64,000 nucleotides of DNA from Franzmannia pantelleriensis (GCF_900102875.1 NZ_FNGH01000013.1:1-64000), one strand, 5' to 3'. Numbered from the stretch's first letter, positions 33,286 through 44,814 are shown. Program-made: numbers and translations. Notes: generated by a model not told the origin, from the sequence alone.

Positions 33286-34350
33286 TTAGCGGGCGGGCGC
33301 GTCCTCCTGTGCGTCGTCGTCACCGCTGAGCCGCTTGACCATGGCGTGCAGTGCCTGCACCTGATGGCCGTCGCGTGTCTCGTGCCCGGCAGAAGGCTCC
33401 CAACTGCTTTCATCGAAGCCCCACCAGTCCCAGCAGCCCTGGGGGTTGGCCATGCTGGTATCGGCCTGCGGGTAGAGCACGGCCAGCTGATTGGCTGCGG
33501 CCCAGTCGTTGAGCCCGGTATGCCGGACAAAGGCGTCCTCGATCTGCGTCTGGCTCATGTTGCAGCCGTGCAGTGCCACCACCAGGCCGCAGGGCGCCCC
33601 CTCTTCACAGGCCTTGGGCAGGTAGAGTTGACCCTGATCGGCGAGCCCTGAGCCGCGATAGAACTCGCGCTGGTCGAACGGCAGCAGCGTACCGCGGTCC
33701 CCGTTGTCGGGAGCGGTCAGCTCACCGTACAGCCAGTTCAGGAGCTCACCCGCCGCATCGCGGTCGCAGGCCAGCAGGTGTGGGCTGCCGCCGAGGCGGC
33801 AGTCGGCCAGCTCGGTAATGTGCGCGAGGCCGGTACCGCCCACCGGCCAGCCGTGGCCGACGTTATCGGCGCTGATGAACTTGAGCTGCTCGGCGTGTTC
33901 CAGCCACTGGCGGTACTGGGCCGCCAGCAGCTCACCAAGTGCTGGGTCGACCACCTCGTCCTCTTCGCCGTGCCACACGAAGACCCGCTGTCGGGCCAGC
34001 GCCTCGGCGGCGCCGAGGCGTCCGTCGGCGCGGTAGGCGGTCAGGCGGCCCTCCAGCTCGGCCAGGCTGGGTGAGCCGTGTCGCTGGGTCATGCACTGCC
34101 CCAACGCCAGACGCAGGCTGCCTTGAGCGCACCCCCAGGGACCGGCAGCGAAGACGCCCAGGCCGCGATAGGTCTCGGGAAAGGCCACGGCCAGCTGGGT
34201 GGCCATGTAGCCGCCGGACGAGACGCCCACCACGCTGACGCGGTCGGGGGCGATGTCGAGTACGGGCAGGGAGGGAAGAGCATCGCTGTCGGCCAGCGCC
34301 GGGCCCGTCAGGCCCAGCGCCAGACCGCACACTATCAGAGCGGGTCTCAT
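33286..34350 (-). CDS. Secreted type 2 short-chain PHA depolymerase-like esterase
   Basis: The 354-residue protein has a signal peptide (about 1-20, ends ALA) and the lipase box GVSSG with the nucleophile S44 almost at the start of the mature protein. The oxyanion block 'GLVVALHGCNMSQTQIEDAF', normally found before the serine, lies near residue 250, followed by 'YPQADTSMANPQGCWDWWGF'. This reversed order is that of the circularly permuted type 2 catalytic domain of extracellular PHB/PHA depolymerases. No substrate-binding or linker domain follows, so the true substrate may be a soluble ester or oligomer. The ATG at 34350 is 6 bases after the FKBP stop; an in-frame TTG at 34359 overlaps that gene and is less likely. 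Confidence 0.78.
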   Translation of the reverse strand: MRPALIVCGLALGLTGPALADSDALPSLPVLDIAPDRVSVVGVSSGGYMATQLAVAFPETYRGLGVFAAGPWGCAQGSLRLALGQCMTQRHGSPSLAELEGRLTAYRADGRLGAAEALARQRVFVWHGEEDEVVDPALGELLAAQYRQWLEHAEQLKFISADNVGHGWPVGGTGLAHITELADCRLGGSPHLLACDRDAAGELLNWLYGELTAPDNGDRGTLLPFDQREFYRGSGLADQGQLYLPKACEEGAPCGLVVALHGCNMSQTQIEDAFVRHTGLNDWAAANQLAVLYPQADTSMANPQGCWDWWGFDESSWEPSAGHETRDGHQVQALHAMVKRLSGDDDAQEDAPAR

Positions 34351-34355
34351 GGCGA

Positions 34356-35042
34356 TCAATCGTCGATGCCGAGCAGCTCGACCTTGAAGATCAGCGTTTC
34401 GTTAGGACCGATCGGGCCGCCAGTGCCGGCTTCGCCGTAGGCCAGCTCGGAGGGCAGATAGATCATCCAGGTATCGCCGACGCTCATCAGCTGCAGGGCT
34501 TCCTGCCAGCCTTCGATGACTTGATCGACGCGAAAGCTGACCGGCTCGCCGCGCTGGTAGGAGCTATCGAACACGGTCCCGTCGATCAGGGTGCCTTCAT
34601 AGTGCACCTCGACGCTGTCTGACGCGCCCGGCGACGGGCCATCACCAGACTCTACTACCTGATACTGCAGGCCGGAGTCGGTGACTTCGACACCTTCTTC
34701 TTCGGCGTTTTCGGCCAGGAAGGCCTCGCCGGCTTCGCGATTGGCCTCAGCGGCTTGAGACGCCTGGGCCTCGCGGCTGGCCATGGCGCTCTCCTGGAAG
34801 CGCGTCAGGGCCTCGGCCATCTGCTCCTCGCTCATGGCCAGCTCGCCGCCGGCATAGACATCCTCGATAGCCTGGGTGAAGGCGTCGAGGTCCAGCTCCT
34901 CGACGTCCTGAACCAGGCTCTGGCCAAGGGTCACGCCGAGGCTGTAGCTGAGCTGTTCTTGCTCCGTTTCGGGGGCGGCCAGGGCCAGCGGTGCGGCAGC
35001 CAGCAGGGTGCCGAATGCCGCAGCGGAAACCAGTGTCTTCAT
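34356..35042 (-). CDS. FKBP-type peptidyl-prolyl isomerase (FkpA/Mip-like)
   Basis: The 228-residue periplasmic protein has a signal peptide (about 1-22, ends ALA), an N-terminal helical dimerisation domain (about 28-115) and a C-terminal FKBP domain. The FKBP block is 'DSVEVHYEGTLIDGTVFDSSYQRGEPVSFRVDQVIEGWQEALQLMSVGDTWMIYLPSELAYGE' (about 143-205). This layout is shared by FkpA, FklB and Mip. It assists folding of exported proteins. The PHA depolymerase gene begins 6 bases downstream and may share its transcript. Confidence 0.9.
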   Translation of the reverse strand: MKTLVSAAAFGTLLAAAPLALAAPETEQEQLSYSLGVTLGQSLVQDVEELDLDAFTQAIEDVYAGGELAMSEEQMAEALTRFQESAMASREAQASQAAEANREAGEAFLAENAEEEGVEVTDSGLQYQVVESGDGPSPGASDSVEVHYEGTLIDGTVFDSSYQRGEPVSFRVDQVIEGWQEALQLMSVGDTWMIYLPSELAYGEAGTGGPIGPNETLIFKVELLGIDD

Positions 35043-35134
35043 GCAGAGTCCTCGATTCAGTAAGGCGTCGTGTCTCGGACTCTATCAGGCGCCATGAGTT
35101 TCCGCACCCGCGCCATTGCGGTGCAATCGTCGTG

Positions 35135-35569
35135 TCAGACAACCAGCACCGGGCACTTGGCCATACTGGCGACCCGCTGTGAGACACTGCCGAGAATGCT
35201 CGATTCGCCGTTGGTGCCCTTGGAGCCGAGCACGATCAGGTCGCACTCGCGCTTGCGGGCGAAGCGTACGATGGTGCTCGACGGCCGGCCGCCCTTGACG
35301 AAGGCCCGCACCCCTTCGACCCCGAGTTCGATGGCGCGGTGCTTGGCATTGAGGGCGATTTCGGTGGCGTACTCCTTGAGGGCATCGTCGGGAATGTCTA
35401 GCTTTTCCGGACGCACCATCGACAGCGACGCTTCCAGCAGGCTGTGGTGCTTGAACACGCACAGCACGTAGAGCTCGGCGTCGGTCAGCCGCTGCAGCTC
35501 GATGGCCTTGTCCAGTGCCCGCAGGGCGCGCTTGGAGCCGTCGACCGGGACCAGGATTCGCTTGAACAT
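35135..35569 (-). CDS. teaD: Universal stress protein TeaD of the ectoine TRAP locus
   Basis: The 144-residue single-domain UspA protein starts [22 protein letters not shown] and ends with the ATP-binding loop '[30 protein letters not shown]'. It follows teaC after 29 bases, exactly the position of teaD in Halomonas elongata, where TeaD binds ATP and negatively modulates TeaABC-mediated ectoine uptake. The assignment is by sequence type plus this conserved context. The ATG at 35569 is preceded by AAGGTGAC. The gap to the FKBP gene downstream is 92 bases. Confidence 0.85.
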   Translation of the reverse strand: MFKRILVPVDGSKRALRALDKAIELQRLTDAELYVLCVFKHHSLLEASLSMVRPEKLDIPDDALKEYATEIALNAKHRAIELGVEGVRAFVKGGRPSSTIVRFARKRECDLIVLGSKGTNGESSILGSVSQRVASMAKCPVLVV

Positions 35570-35598
35570 CGTCACCTTCTCCTTATAGAGCGAGTGGC

Positions 35599-36882
35599 TC
35601 ACCGGAACGCCAGATCACGCAGGAACAGCGCGATCTGCGGGAACATGATTACCAGCGCGGCCGCCAGTACCAGCATGAAGATGAACGGTGGCGTGCCGCG
35701 GATCACCTCCCAGTAGGGGCGCTTGAAGATGGCGATGGCGGTAAAGATATCGCAGCCGAACGGCGGTGTGGCCGAGCCGATCGCTACCTGCAGGGTGATC
35801 AGTACGCCGACGTGTACCGGATCGAGTCCCGAGGCGGCGATGGCCGGGGCGAAGATCGGCGTCAGCACCAGGATCACCACGATCGGGTCGACGAACATGC
35901 ATGCCACGAAGAAGGCCACCGAGATGGCGATCAGCACGCCCACTGGCCCGGCCTCGTTGATGCCTACGGCGGCGAGGATCTCCTGGGGAATCTGGGCAAA
36001 CGAGATCACCCACGAGAAGCCGTTGCCCACCGCCACCAGGATAAACACCACGGCGGTGATCAGCCCGGTGGACTTGGCGATGGTGTAGATATGCTGCAGC
36101 TTGAGCGAGCGGAATACCACGAACTCCAGCAGCACCGCATACAGCACGCAGGCGGCCGCGGCCTCGGTGGGGCTGAAGATGCCACCGTAGATGCCGCCGA
36201 CGATCAGTACCGGAAAGCCCAGCGGCCACAGCGCGCGTTGCACCGCGGTGAGGCGTTCGCGCCAGCTGGACTTGGGCTCGGTGGGCACGTCCCTGACCAC
36301 TGCATAGATGACGCAGTAGATCGAGAACATGAACAGGATCAGCAGCCCTGGGCCGATACCGGCGATGAACAGTTCGCCGATCGAGGTGCCGGAGATGACC
36401 CCGTAGATGATCATGCCGATGCTCGGCGGGATCAGGAAGGCGATGTCACTGGAATTGATGATCAGCGCCAGGGTGAACGGGTCTTTGTAGCCGGCCTTGA
36501 GCATGCGCGGACGCAGCGGCGAGCCTACCGCCACTACGGTGGCCTGGGTCGAGCCCGAAACGGCGCCGAATAGCGTACAGGAGGCGGCGGTGCTTACTGC
36601 CAGGCCGCCTTTCACGTGACCGACGAAGCTCATCACCATGTTGATCAGACGGCTCGCGGACTGACCGCGGGTCATGATATCGGCAGCCAGAATGAACATC
36701 GGCACGGCGATCAACGCGGTGGGGCGTATGCCACCCATCAACTGTTGGATCAGGGTTTCCATCTGGCCGGTACCGCCGAAGGTCATGTAGAAACCCACGA
36801 AGGCGGCGGTGACCAGCGGTATCATCATCGGGAAGCCGAGCAGCAGCAGCACGATCATGATGGAGATAATGATTGTCGTCAT
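35599..36882 (-). CDS. teaC: Ectoine/hydroxyectoine TRAP transporter large permease TeaC
   Basis: The 427-residue DctM-type permease has about twelve helices and the family blocks '[22 protein letters not shown]', '[33 protein letters not shown]' and '[36 protein letters not shown]'. It forms the sodium-coupled channel with TeaB. It sits between teaB (15 bases) and teaD (29 bases), all on the minus strand. Confidence 0.92.
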   Translation of the reverse strand: MTTIIISIMIVLLLLGFPMMIPLVTAAFVGFYMTFGGTGQMETLIQQLMGGIRPTALIAVPMFILAADIMTRGQSASRLINMVMSFVGHVKGGLAVSTAASCTLFGAVSGSTQATVVAVGSPLRPRMLKAGYKDPFTLALIINSSDIAFLIPPSIGMIIYGVISGTSIGELFIAGIGPGLLILFMFSIYCVIYAVVRDVPTEPKSSWRERLTAVQRALWPLGFPVLIVGGIYGGIFSPTEAAAACVLYAVLLEFVVFRSLKLQHIYTIAKSTGLITAVVFILVAVGNGFSWVISFAQIPQEILAAVGINEAGPVGVLIAISVAFFVACMFVDPIVVILVLTPIFAPAIAASGLDPVHVGVLITLQVAIGSATPPFGCDIFTAIAIFKRPYWEVIRGTPPFIFMLVLAAALVIMFPQIALFLRDLAFR

Positions 36883-36897
36883 TGTGCGTTCCCCGCG

Positions 36898-37485
36898 TCA
36901 GACTTCGGTTTCCGTGTCCTTGTACCCGTCGACTACATGGGTCGAGAGATAGACGTCACGAGAGGTCATATTCTTGATGGCGGTCAGCAGGTACTGGATC
37001 CCGGTGATGGTGAAGCCCACCGGTACCCAGAGGTACATCAGCCATACCGGAATGCTCAGCGAGGGCAGCACCCGGCCGCGGCTGTAGGTGGTCTGGATAT
37101 AGCCGATCGAGTAGTAGCAGAGCGTGAACATGACCAGCGCGGTGAATAGGCAAATGAAGATCATCAACCAGCGGCGCCCGCCGGTGGGCAGGGCATCGTA
37201 GATCGCTGACATGCGGATATGCCGGCCGTGGCGAGCGGCATAGCCGATACCGGCAAAGGTGATCATCACGATCAGGATGCGGTTGACCTCTTCAGAAAAG
37301 TGCAGGCTCTCGCCGAACACGAAGCGGCCGATGACGTTGGCCACGGTGTTGATCGCCATCAGGATCACCCCCATGGCCAGGATCACGGCTTCGGCCTTGC
37401 TGATCCAGGTATCGATCACGCCCAGCGGGCCGGGCAGGGTGGAGCGGTACTGTTGTTCGGCGACGTCTTCTTCGTTCATGTCCAT
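36898..37485 (-). CDS. teaB: Ectoine/hydroxyectoine TRAP transporter small permease TeaB
   Basis: The DctQ-type protein (195 residues from this start) has four membrane helices and the family signature '[46 protein letters not shown]'. I chose the ATG at 37485 because GAGGAG lies 9 bases before it; another ATG six bases downstream and an upstream ATG at 37533 (adding 16 residues) are possible. It follows teaA after about 200 bases that contain a strong hairpin. Confidence 0.88.
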   Translation of the reverse strand: MDMNEEDVAEQQYRSTLPGPLGVIDTWISKAEAVILAMGVILMAINTVANVIGRFVFGESLHFSEEVNRILIVMITFAGIGYAARHGRHIRMSAIYDALPTGGRRWLMIFICLFTALVMFTLCYYSIGYIQTTYSRGRVLPSLSIPVWLMYLWVPVGFTITGIQYLLTAIKNMTSRDVYLSTHVVDGYKDTETEV

Positions 37486-37619
37486 GTCGAACGACTCCTC
37501 GCGGTCTGAATAGCGATGCATGGGTGCGTGCATACAAACGGTGACGTTCCCAGCCTATGCCGTCGCGCCGGCGCTTGCAGGCGGAGTATCAACGCTGATT
37601 GGCCGGGCGCCAACGACAA

Positions 37620-37643
37620 GGGGGCAGCCTTGCGGCTGCCCCC
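37620..37643 (-). terminator. Hairpin between teaA and teaB
   Basis: A perfect 10-bp stem (GGGGGCAGCC at 37620-37629 with 37634-37643) with a 4-base loop lies 44 bases downstream of teaA. There is no U-run, so it may be a partial terminator or 3'-end stabiliser that keeps the binding protein in excess of the permease. Confidence 0.55.
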
Positions 37644-37687
37644 TATGCGGTTAGCTGCGACGCACGCCAGACGTGCGTGGCGCGGCA

Positions 37688-38704
37688 TCACTCGTTGGTG
37701 ACGGCCTCGAGGTCGGCCTTGAACTGCTCGAGCAGCTCGGCGCCGCGGTCGCCGGTCATCTCGACGAAGCGCTCCTCGACCTGCGGGGCACGCTCGCGGA
37801 ACGCTTGGATCTGGTCCTCGTCGAGGCGTGTCACGGTGACATCGTCGGATGCTTCCTGGATGGCTGCCAGCGACTCATCCGCAAGCCCGGAGATGTGCTC
37901 GATGATGTGCTCGTAGGCGGCCTCGGTGGCATCGCGCACCAGCTGCTGGTCCTCTTCCGAGAGACCGTCATAGAAGTCCTGGTTGGCCATCATCGCCGTG
38001 GTGAACCAGCCGTGGCCGGTGAATACCAGATTGGGAGAGACCTCATACAGGCCGCCGGACTCGATCCAGAAGATCGGGTTTTCCTGGCCCTGGATGATGT
38101 TGGTCTGCAGGCCACCATAGACCTCGCCCCATGGCAGCGGGGTCGGCGTTGCGCCGAAGGCGCGGTAGGTTTCCGAGAGCAGCGGGTTGGTCATGGTGCG
38201 GATGTTCTTGCCGCGCAGATCCTCCGGGCTGGTGAACGGTTCGTCCAGGGTGACGACCATCTCGCCTTCCGGGTACATCTTGAGAAGCTCGAGGCCCTGT
38301 TCGGCATAGAGCTCGGGGAAGGTCTCATTGATCGCCGTGGAGGTGTTGAAGAACTCGATCACTGTCTCTTCATCGGTGGGCAGCAGGTAGGGGATGAAGA
38401 AGATCTGCGCTTCGGGAATCAGCGAACCGGTAAAGCCCGGTGACTGGTTGACGAATTGCAGGATGCCGGCCTGTGTCTGCTCCATGATGTCGTCGGACTC
38501 GCCGAGCTCACCGAAGCGATAGATTTGCACGGTGTGGTCGGAATTTTCCTCGACATACTCCTTGAAGGCGACTGCGAAGACATCCTGGACGTCGCCTTCG
38601 AATTCCTCGTGGGCGTAGCGCCAATTATCGGCACTGGCAGCGGTGGAAAGGCCAAACAGCAAAGCGCCGACACTGGCGGCGGTGAGTAGGTTGCGAACCA
38701 TCAT
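37688..38704 (-). CDS. teaA: Ectoine/hydroxyectoine-binding protein TeaA
   Basis: The 338-residue periplasmic DctP-type protein has a signal peptide (about 1-25, cleavage at ASA-DN) and a mature start DNWRYAHEEFEGDVQDVFA. As far as I can recall the sequence, it is close to H. elongata TeaA along its length ('HTVQIYRFGELGESDDIMEQTQAGILQFVNQSPGFTGSLIPEAQIFFIPYL', 'KNIRTMTNPLLSETYRAFGATPTPLPWGEVYGGLQTNIIQGQENPIFWIESGGLYEVSP'). It binds ectoine and hydroxyectoine with high affinity, allowing recovery of leaked compatible solute and uptake under salt stress. ATG codons at 38704 and 38701 are both possible; AGGGAAG lies upstream. In H. elongata teaABC is osmoregulated; I cannot point to the element here. 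Confidence 0.93.
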   Translation of the reverse strand: MMVRNLLTAASVGALLFGLSTAASADNWRYAHEEFEGDVQDVFAVAFKEYVEENSDHTVQIYRFGELGESDDIMEQTQAGILQFVNQSPGFTGSLIPEAQIFFIPYLLPTDEETVIEFFNTSTAINETFPELYAEQGLELLKMYPEGEMVVTLDEPFTSPEDLRGKNIRTMTNPLLSETYRAFGATPTPLPWGEVYGGLQTNIIQGQENPIFWIESGGLYEVSPNLVFTGHGWFTTAMMANQDFYDGLSEEDQQLVRDATEAAYEHIIEHISGLADESLAAIQEASDDVTVTRLDEDQIQAFRERAPQVEERFVEMTGDRGAELLEQFKADLEAVTNE

Positions 38705-38793
38705 TTTTGTCTTCCCTCACAAGGTTGAGCCAGTATTGATGCATCCCGACTGGCTGAAGTGCAGGTTTAAAAACATGCAGTTGTGATTTCAGG

Positions 38794-39339
38794 CTAGCGC
38801 GCCCCCCGAAAGGGGTCAAGGCGGCTTTCCAGGGTTTGCAGGGCGTAGAGATGGTGTTTTTTCTGTTCGGGTAGCCGGGCGTAGAGGCGTTGGCCAAGTG
38901 CTGCATCGGCCTCGGTAAGGGGGCGTATCCAGTCCGCCGAGCCTAGCGCCTCCTCGCTAATGCGTTGCAGCATTCGCAGCGCTTCGCGCTCGGCCAGCAG
39001 CTCGGCCTGTTTGATGGTGTTACGCAGCTCGGTGATCTCGGGGTTGGTGAGCGCTTGCTTTTTAAGCGCGCGACGCTGCTGCCGCAGCGGCTGAGTTATC
39101 TCTGCCTGCCAGCGGCGCAGTGGGCCGAGTTCGTCGTCGAGACTGCCTTGTGCAACCAGGCCGAGGCTATCCAGCCAGCAGTGCCACAGCAATTCGCAGA
39201 CATCGGCGCCGGCCTCGTCCTGCAGCTGCAGGCAGGTGGCCGCAATCTCCTCGCGGCCGTAAAAGGCAAGTGCGAAGTCCCATAGCGGTGCGTCACCGAG
39301 ACAGGCCCGCAAGCGCGCCAACAATTGGGTAGAATCCAT
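38794..39339 (-). CDS. TIGR02444 (DUF2390) family protein
   Basis: The 181-residue cytosolic, largely helical protein has the family's N-terminal pattern 'PLWDFALAFYGREEIAATCLQLQDEAGADVCELLWHCWLDSLG' (about 18-60). The function is unknown. It is divergent from the ABC-F gene with only 53 bp between the start codons, an arrangement also common in pseudomonads. The ATG at 39339 was chosen over a start 10 codons upstream because the family begins there. Confidence 0.75.
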   Translation of the reverse strand: MDSTQLLARLRACLGDAPLWDFALAFYGREEIAATCLQLQDEAGADVCELLWHCWLDSLGLVAQGSLDDELGPLRRWQAEITQPLRQQRRALKKQALTNPEITELRNTIKQAELLAEREALRMLQRISEEALGSADWIRPLTEADAALGQRLYARLPEQKKHHLYALQTLESRLDPFRGAR

Positions 39340-39392
39340 GCCATTCGTTCCTACGGGGTGGTGAGCCACCCTGCCGATCTACCGGAGCCAGC

Positions 39393-41327
<1,935 letters not shown>

Positions 41328-41330
41328 GAC

Positions 41331-41372
41331 GCGGCTACGCCGCTCGAAGAGGGAAGACCGGCGCTTCGCGCC
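41331..41372 (+). repeat. Doublet of short triloop hairpins after the ABC-F gene
   Basis: GCGGC-TAC-GCCGC (41331-41343) and GGCGC-TTC-GCGCC (41360-41372) lie between the ABC-F stop and dtd. They resemble the pair after fpr at 19353-19392. A longer inverted pair, GAGGGAAG (41349-41356) with CTTCCCTC (41405-41412), encloses the second hairpin. Confidence 0.4.
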
Positions 41373-41411
41373 TTGAAGATGAAAAGCTAGAGCTAAGAAT
41401 TGGCTTCCCTC

Positions 41412-41849
41412 TCAACTCTCCAGCAGAAAGGTCACCGGCCCGTCGTTGATCAGTGATACCTGCATATCGGCGCCGAACTCGCCGCAGGCGACCCGTGGCC
41501 AGCTCGCCTGGGCGCGGGTCAGCAGGTAAGTGAACAGTCGCTCACCCTCGGCGGGCGGCGCGGCGCTGGAGAAGCTCGGGCGCAGCCCCTTGTGTGTGTC
41601 GGCGGCCAGGGTGAACTGCGAGACCAGCAGCAGTCCGCCTTCGGCCTGCTGCAGATTGAGATTCATCTTGCCCTCGGCGTCGCCGAACACCCGATAGTGC
41701 AGTAGCTTGTGCAGCAGCTTGTCGGCGCGCGCCTCGTCGTCACCCTTCTCGACGCCGATCAGGGCCAGCAGGCCACTGTCGATGGCGCCGACCGTGTGGC
41801 CGTCGACCTCGACGCTGGCGCGGCGTACGCGCTGAATCAGTGCTCGCAT
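41412..41849 (-). CDS. dtd: D-aminoacyl-tRNA deacylase
   Basis: The 145-residue enzyme hydrolyses D-aminoacyl-tRNAs and mischarged Gly-tRNA(Ala). It has the two conserved active-site loops, '[21 protein letters not shown]' (Ser-Gln-Phe-Thr) near residues 74-94 and the C-terminal '[14 protein letters not shown]', whose Gly-Pro motif enforces chirality. Length is standard. It is followed upstream on the same strand by the chalcone-isomerase-like gene after 41 bases. Confidence 0.93.
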   Translation of the reverse strand: MRALIQRVRRASVEVDGHTVGAIDSGLLALIGVEKGDDEARADKLLHKLLHYRVFGDAEGKMNLNLQQAEGGLLLVSQFTLAADTHKGLRPSFSSAAPPAEGERLFTYLLTRAQASWPRVACGEFGADMQVSLINDGPVTFLLES

Positions 41850-41890
41850 GCGGGCTCCTCTGGCTATGGTCGGCCCGCCAGTATAGCGTC

Positions 41891-42475
41891 TCAGCGCCCC
41901 AGCAGGGCGTCGCGGAAGTCTCGACGCAGCGGGTTACTGCCCAACCAGATGCCGAACAGCGCGTTGGCCAGCGCCAGGTCATCGCTGCGATAAAGCGTCT
42001 CGGCGTTGAGCGCCAGGCGCAACTCGCCACCGTCCCAGCTCAGCGCGTAGCGATCGCCGGGGACGACGTCGCGATAGGCCCGATTGAAGGCCTCCAGCTC
42101 GTCACTGAGCCGGGCAAACGCCTCGGCATCCAGGGTGTCGCGAAGCGTCTCGCGGGTTGCCTGGGCGAAGTCATCGGCCTCGATGGCGTGGAAGTACTCC
42201 AGCTCAAGGCGCTTGGGAACATTGGATTGCGGTGCCGGTGCGCTGGCGGTTTCATCCTGATAGTAGGCGCCAGCGTAGGCGTTCCAGATCATATAGCGAA
42301 ACACGCCGCTGCCCAACAGCGCGTAACGGATGCCGTTGTCGTCGAAGCGGGTCTCGAACTCGACGCCGCGCACCTCGACCCGCGCGTCGTTGGCCTGGAC
42401 CAAGCTTGCCAGACCGACGAGCAGGCACAGCGTTGCCGCATGAGTGAGACGGCGAAACGGGTGGACGGGTCGCAT
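41891..42475 (-). CDS. Chalcone-isomerase-like periplasmic protein
   Basis: The 194-residue product has a signal peptide (about 1-29, ends VQA) and a single domain like bacterial chalcone-isomerase-fold proteins. Landmarks are '[43 protein letters not shown]', '[23 protein letters not shown]' and '[25 protein letters not shown]'. Bacterial members are mostly uncharacterised and unlikely to act on flavonoids. The ATG at 42475 has GGAGG upstream, whereas the earlier start at 42502 lacks one. Confidence 0.75.
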   Translation of the reverse strand: MRPVHPFRRLTHAATLCLLVGLASLVQANDARVEVRGVEFETRFDDNGIRYALLGSGVFRYMIWNAYAGAYYQDETASAPAPQSNVPKRLELEYFHAIEADDFAQATRETLRDTLDAEAFARLSDELEAFNRAYRDVVPGDRYALSWDGGELRLALNAETLYRSDDLALANALFGIWLGSNPLRRDFRDALLGR

Positions 42476-42560
42476 GGGGGGCCTCCGTAGGTGAGCGATC
42501 ACCCCTTACGGACCTCGTTTCTTTGTATAGGTTCTGTATTGGATCTATCGGCCTGGTGTG

Positions 42561-43406
42561 TTACCAGGCCCGGCACACCATCACATCGCAGTGCGGCTCT
42601 GCCAGCAGCTGCTCGGTGAGGTGACCCTGGCGGCCCAGCGGACCGCGACTCCCCAGGGCCAGCAGGTCCGGCGGCTGGCGGCGCAGGCGGTTCATCAGCA
42701 CCTCCAGCGGATCGCCCTGTTCGAGTTCCAGGTGGACTTCGGGAACGGCGTCGAACTCCCCCATCATCTGGTCGATTTCGCGCTCCAGCTGCTGGCGCAG
42801 TCGTGCCACCTCGTTATCTCGCCACTGGGCATAGTGGCTATCCGAACCGAGTTCACGCTCGCCGGGAATATTCCAGGCGTGGAGCAGCGTGACGTTGGCC
42901 TCGGGAAAACGCTTGAGGGTTTCGCGGAGGGTGTGGCGACAGGTCAGCGAAAAGTTGACCGGCACCAGGATGTCCTGCCAGGCCTGGGTGGCCAAGTGGC
43001 TCACCGAGAGCACCGGACAGGGCGCGCCGCGCAGTACCCGGGCCAGAGTGGTGCCGCCGACCAGATCAAGCTGGCCGCGCTTGCGGTGGGCACCCAGCAC
43101 GATCATGTCGACCTCGCGCTCGTGGGCCTCGCGGATGATTTCGGCATAGGGTGCGCCGGCCACGGTCTGCAGCAGCGTGGCCGGCTCGTCGAGGGCGTAG
43201 TCCTCGCGCAGGTCGGTCAGGATGCGCTGCATCTCTTCGATCACCAGTGGTTCGAGATCGCGCAGTGCTTGGTGCGGCAGGTGCGGATCGAGCACGTGAA
43301 TGACATCGAGGCGCGCGCCGCTCTCGTTGGCCATGCGCAAGGCGCGGGCGAAGGCGGCACGGTTCTCGGCAGACAGGTCGCAGGCAAACAGCAGAGTGTG
43401 GGCCAT
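42561..43406 (-). CDS. Tandem-domain universal stress protein
   Basis: The 281-residue cytosolic protein holds two UspA domains (about 1-138 and 145-281). The first has 'IVLGAHRKRGQLDLVGGTTLARVLRGAPCPVLSVS', close to the nucleotide-binding loop. The second has 'LALGSRGPLGRQGHLTEQLLAEPHCDVMVC', in which the usual final Gly-Ser is lost, so it may not bind ATP. It resembles UspE-type proteins. A hairpin GGCCTGGT/ACCAGGCC (42550-42570) spans the stop codon. Confidence 0.82.
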   Translation of the reverse strand: MAHTLLFACDLSAENRAAFARALRMANESGARLDVIHVLDPHLPHQALRDLEPLVIEEMQRILTDLREDYALDEPATLLQTVAGAPYAEIIREAHEREVDMIVLGAHRKRGQLDLVGGTTLARVLRGAPCPVLSVSHLATQAWQDILVPVNFSLTCRHTLRETLKRFPEANVTLLHAWNIPGERELGSDSHYAQWRDNEVARLRQQLEREIDQMMGEFDAVPEVHLELEQGDPLEVLMNRLRRQPPDLLALGSRGPLGRQGHLTEQLLAEPHCDVMVCRAW

Positions 43407-43507
43407 GAGCTTCCCTCCCTCGATGCAGGGCTTGCGGCGCCGCGCGTGGCCGCGGCGCCGTCACGCCTTAGCATGGTGCCAGTTGGCGAAGCCTGCAAGG
43501 CGGCGCA

Positions 43508-44320
43508 TTACCACCAAGCGTGGAAGTGGTGCACCGGGCCGTGGCCACGGCCGACCCGTAGCCTCACGCTGGCAGTGAGCGCCTCGCTCAGCCACTGCTT
43601 GGCGGCACTGACCGCGTCGGGCAGGGCGTCGCCGCGGGCCAGGCAGGCGGTCACCGCCGACGACAGCGAGCAGCCGGTGCCGTGCAGGTTGTCGGTGGCG
43701 ATGCGCGGTCCATCGAGCCAGCGCGCACCATCGGCGTCGGCAAGCAGGTCCGGGCAGCGCTCACCGCGCAGGTGGCCGCCTTTGAGCAGCACGTAGGGCG
43801 AGCCCAATGCGCTCAGCGCCGGCAGCAACGCCTCCATCTCGTCGGGCGTGCTGGGTGTGCTGCGCTCCAGGAGCACGGCGGCCTCTGGCAGATTGGGCGT
43901 GATCAGGTCAGCCAGTGGCACCAGGATGTCGCGCACCGCGGCGATACCGGCGTCGTCGACCAGCACGTCGCCGCTCTTGGCCACCATCACGGGATCGAGC
44001 ACCACCCAGCGCGGGCGCTGGCGCGTCAGCGCCTCACGGATCACCTCGGCGACCTCCTTGCTTGCCACCATGCCGATCTTCACCGCATCGATCTCGACAT
44101 CGTCGAACAGGGTGCTGAGCTGGGTGGCGATAAAGTCAGCGGGCACCGGGTGAACGCCACGCACGCCCTGAGTGTTCTGAGCGGTTAGCGCGGTGACCAC
44201 GCTGGTACCATAGGCGCCCAGCGCCGAGAAGGTCTTGAGGTCGGCCTGGATGCCGGCGCCGCCGCTGGGGTCGGAGCCGGCAATCGTCAAGGCATTAGGA
44301 ATCGCAATGGGAGCTGTCAT
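43508..44320 (-). CDS. thiD: Hydroxymethylpyrimidine/phosphomethylpyrimidine kinase
   Basis: The 270-residue ribokinase-fold enzyme phosphorylates HMP and HMP-phosphate in thiamine synthesis. Motifs are '[42 protein letters not shown]' (residues about 9-50), '[19 protein letters not shown]', '[11 protein letters not shown]', 'LLKGGHL' and the phosphate-binding '[20 protein letters not shown]'. It is stand-alone, not fused to ThiE. It is divergent from the yqaA-like gene with a 62-bp gap and no visible TPP riboswitch. Confidence 0.93.
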   Translation of the reverse strand: MTAPIAIPNALTIAGSDPSGGAGIQADLKTFSALGAYGTSVVTALTAQNTQGVRGVHPVPADFIATQLSTLFDDVEIDAVKIGMVASKEVAEVIREALTRQRPRWVVLDPVMVAKSGDVLVDDAGIAAVRDILVPLADLITPNLPEAAVLLERSTPSTPDEMEALLPALSALGSPYVLLKGGHLRGERCPDLLADADGARWLDGPRIATDNLHGTGCSLSSAVTACLARGDALPDAVSAAKQWLSEALTASVRLRVGRGHGPVHHFHAWW

Positions 44321-44382
44321 GGCAAGGGCATCAGAGTGGTGTCGATGAGCGTTAGGCTACTTCAGCAGGCGGGGTATGCGCC

Positions 44383-44814
44383 ATGCTGAGCCTGTTCGTG
44401 GTGGCGCTGGTCAGCGCGACTCTGCTGCCCGGCGGCTCCGAGGTATGGCTGGCGCGCCAGTGGTGCCTCGGCCAGCCAGCGCTGGCGCTGTGGCTGGTAG
44501 CCACCAGCGGCAACACCCTGGGCAGCCTGATCAATGTGTGGATGGGCCGCTATGCGCGGCGCTTCCAAGATCGCCGTTGGTTTCCGGCCAGCCCCGCCGG
44601 GCTGGCCCGCGCCGAGCGCTGGTACCACCGCTTCGGCGAGTGGAGCCTGCTGCTCTCCTGGGCTCCGCTGATCGGCGACCCGCTCACCGTGCTGGCCGGG
44701 GTATTCCGGCTGCCGTGGTGGCGGGCGGTCCTGCTGATCACGATCGCCAAGGGCACCCGCTACGCGGTGGTGCTCTACCTGGCCCACGCCTGGCTGGCGC
44801 CGCTGTGCCAGTGA
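44383..44814 (+). CDS. YqaA family (SNARE-associated/DedA-like) membrane protein
   Basis: The 143-residue inner-membrane protein shows 'LFVVALVSATLLPGGSEVWL', 'ALWLVATSGNTLGSLINVWMGRY', 'YHRFGEWSLLLSWAPLIGDPLTVLAGVFRLPWWRAVLLITIAKGTRYAVVLYL'. This is the compact VTT/YqaA pattern with a re-entrant loop and the conserved Gly-Asp-Pro. Its function is not established; the larger superfamily includes lipid scramblases and undecaprenyl-phosphate flippases. It is convergent with the TRAP permease genes. Confidence 0.82.
   Translation: MLSLFVVALVSATLLPGGSEVWLARQWCLGQPALALWLVATSGNTLGSLINVWMGRYARRFQDRRWFPASPAGLARAERWYHRFGEWSLLLSWAPLIGDPLTVLAGVFRLPWWRAVLLITIAKGTRYAVVLYLAHAWLAPLCQ

Noticed and set aside
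37620-37643. The teaA/teaB hairpin as a complete terminator that would split the operon.
   Set aside because: There is no U-run after the stem on the minus strand and no obvious promoter ahead of teaB, so partial attenuation is more likely.
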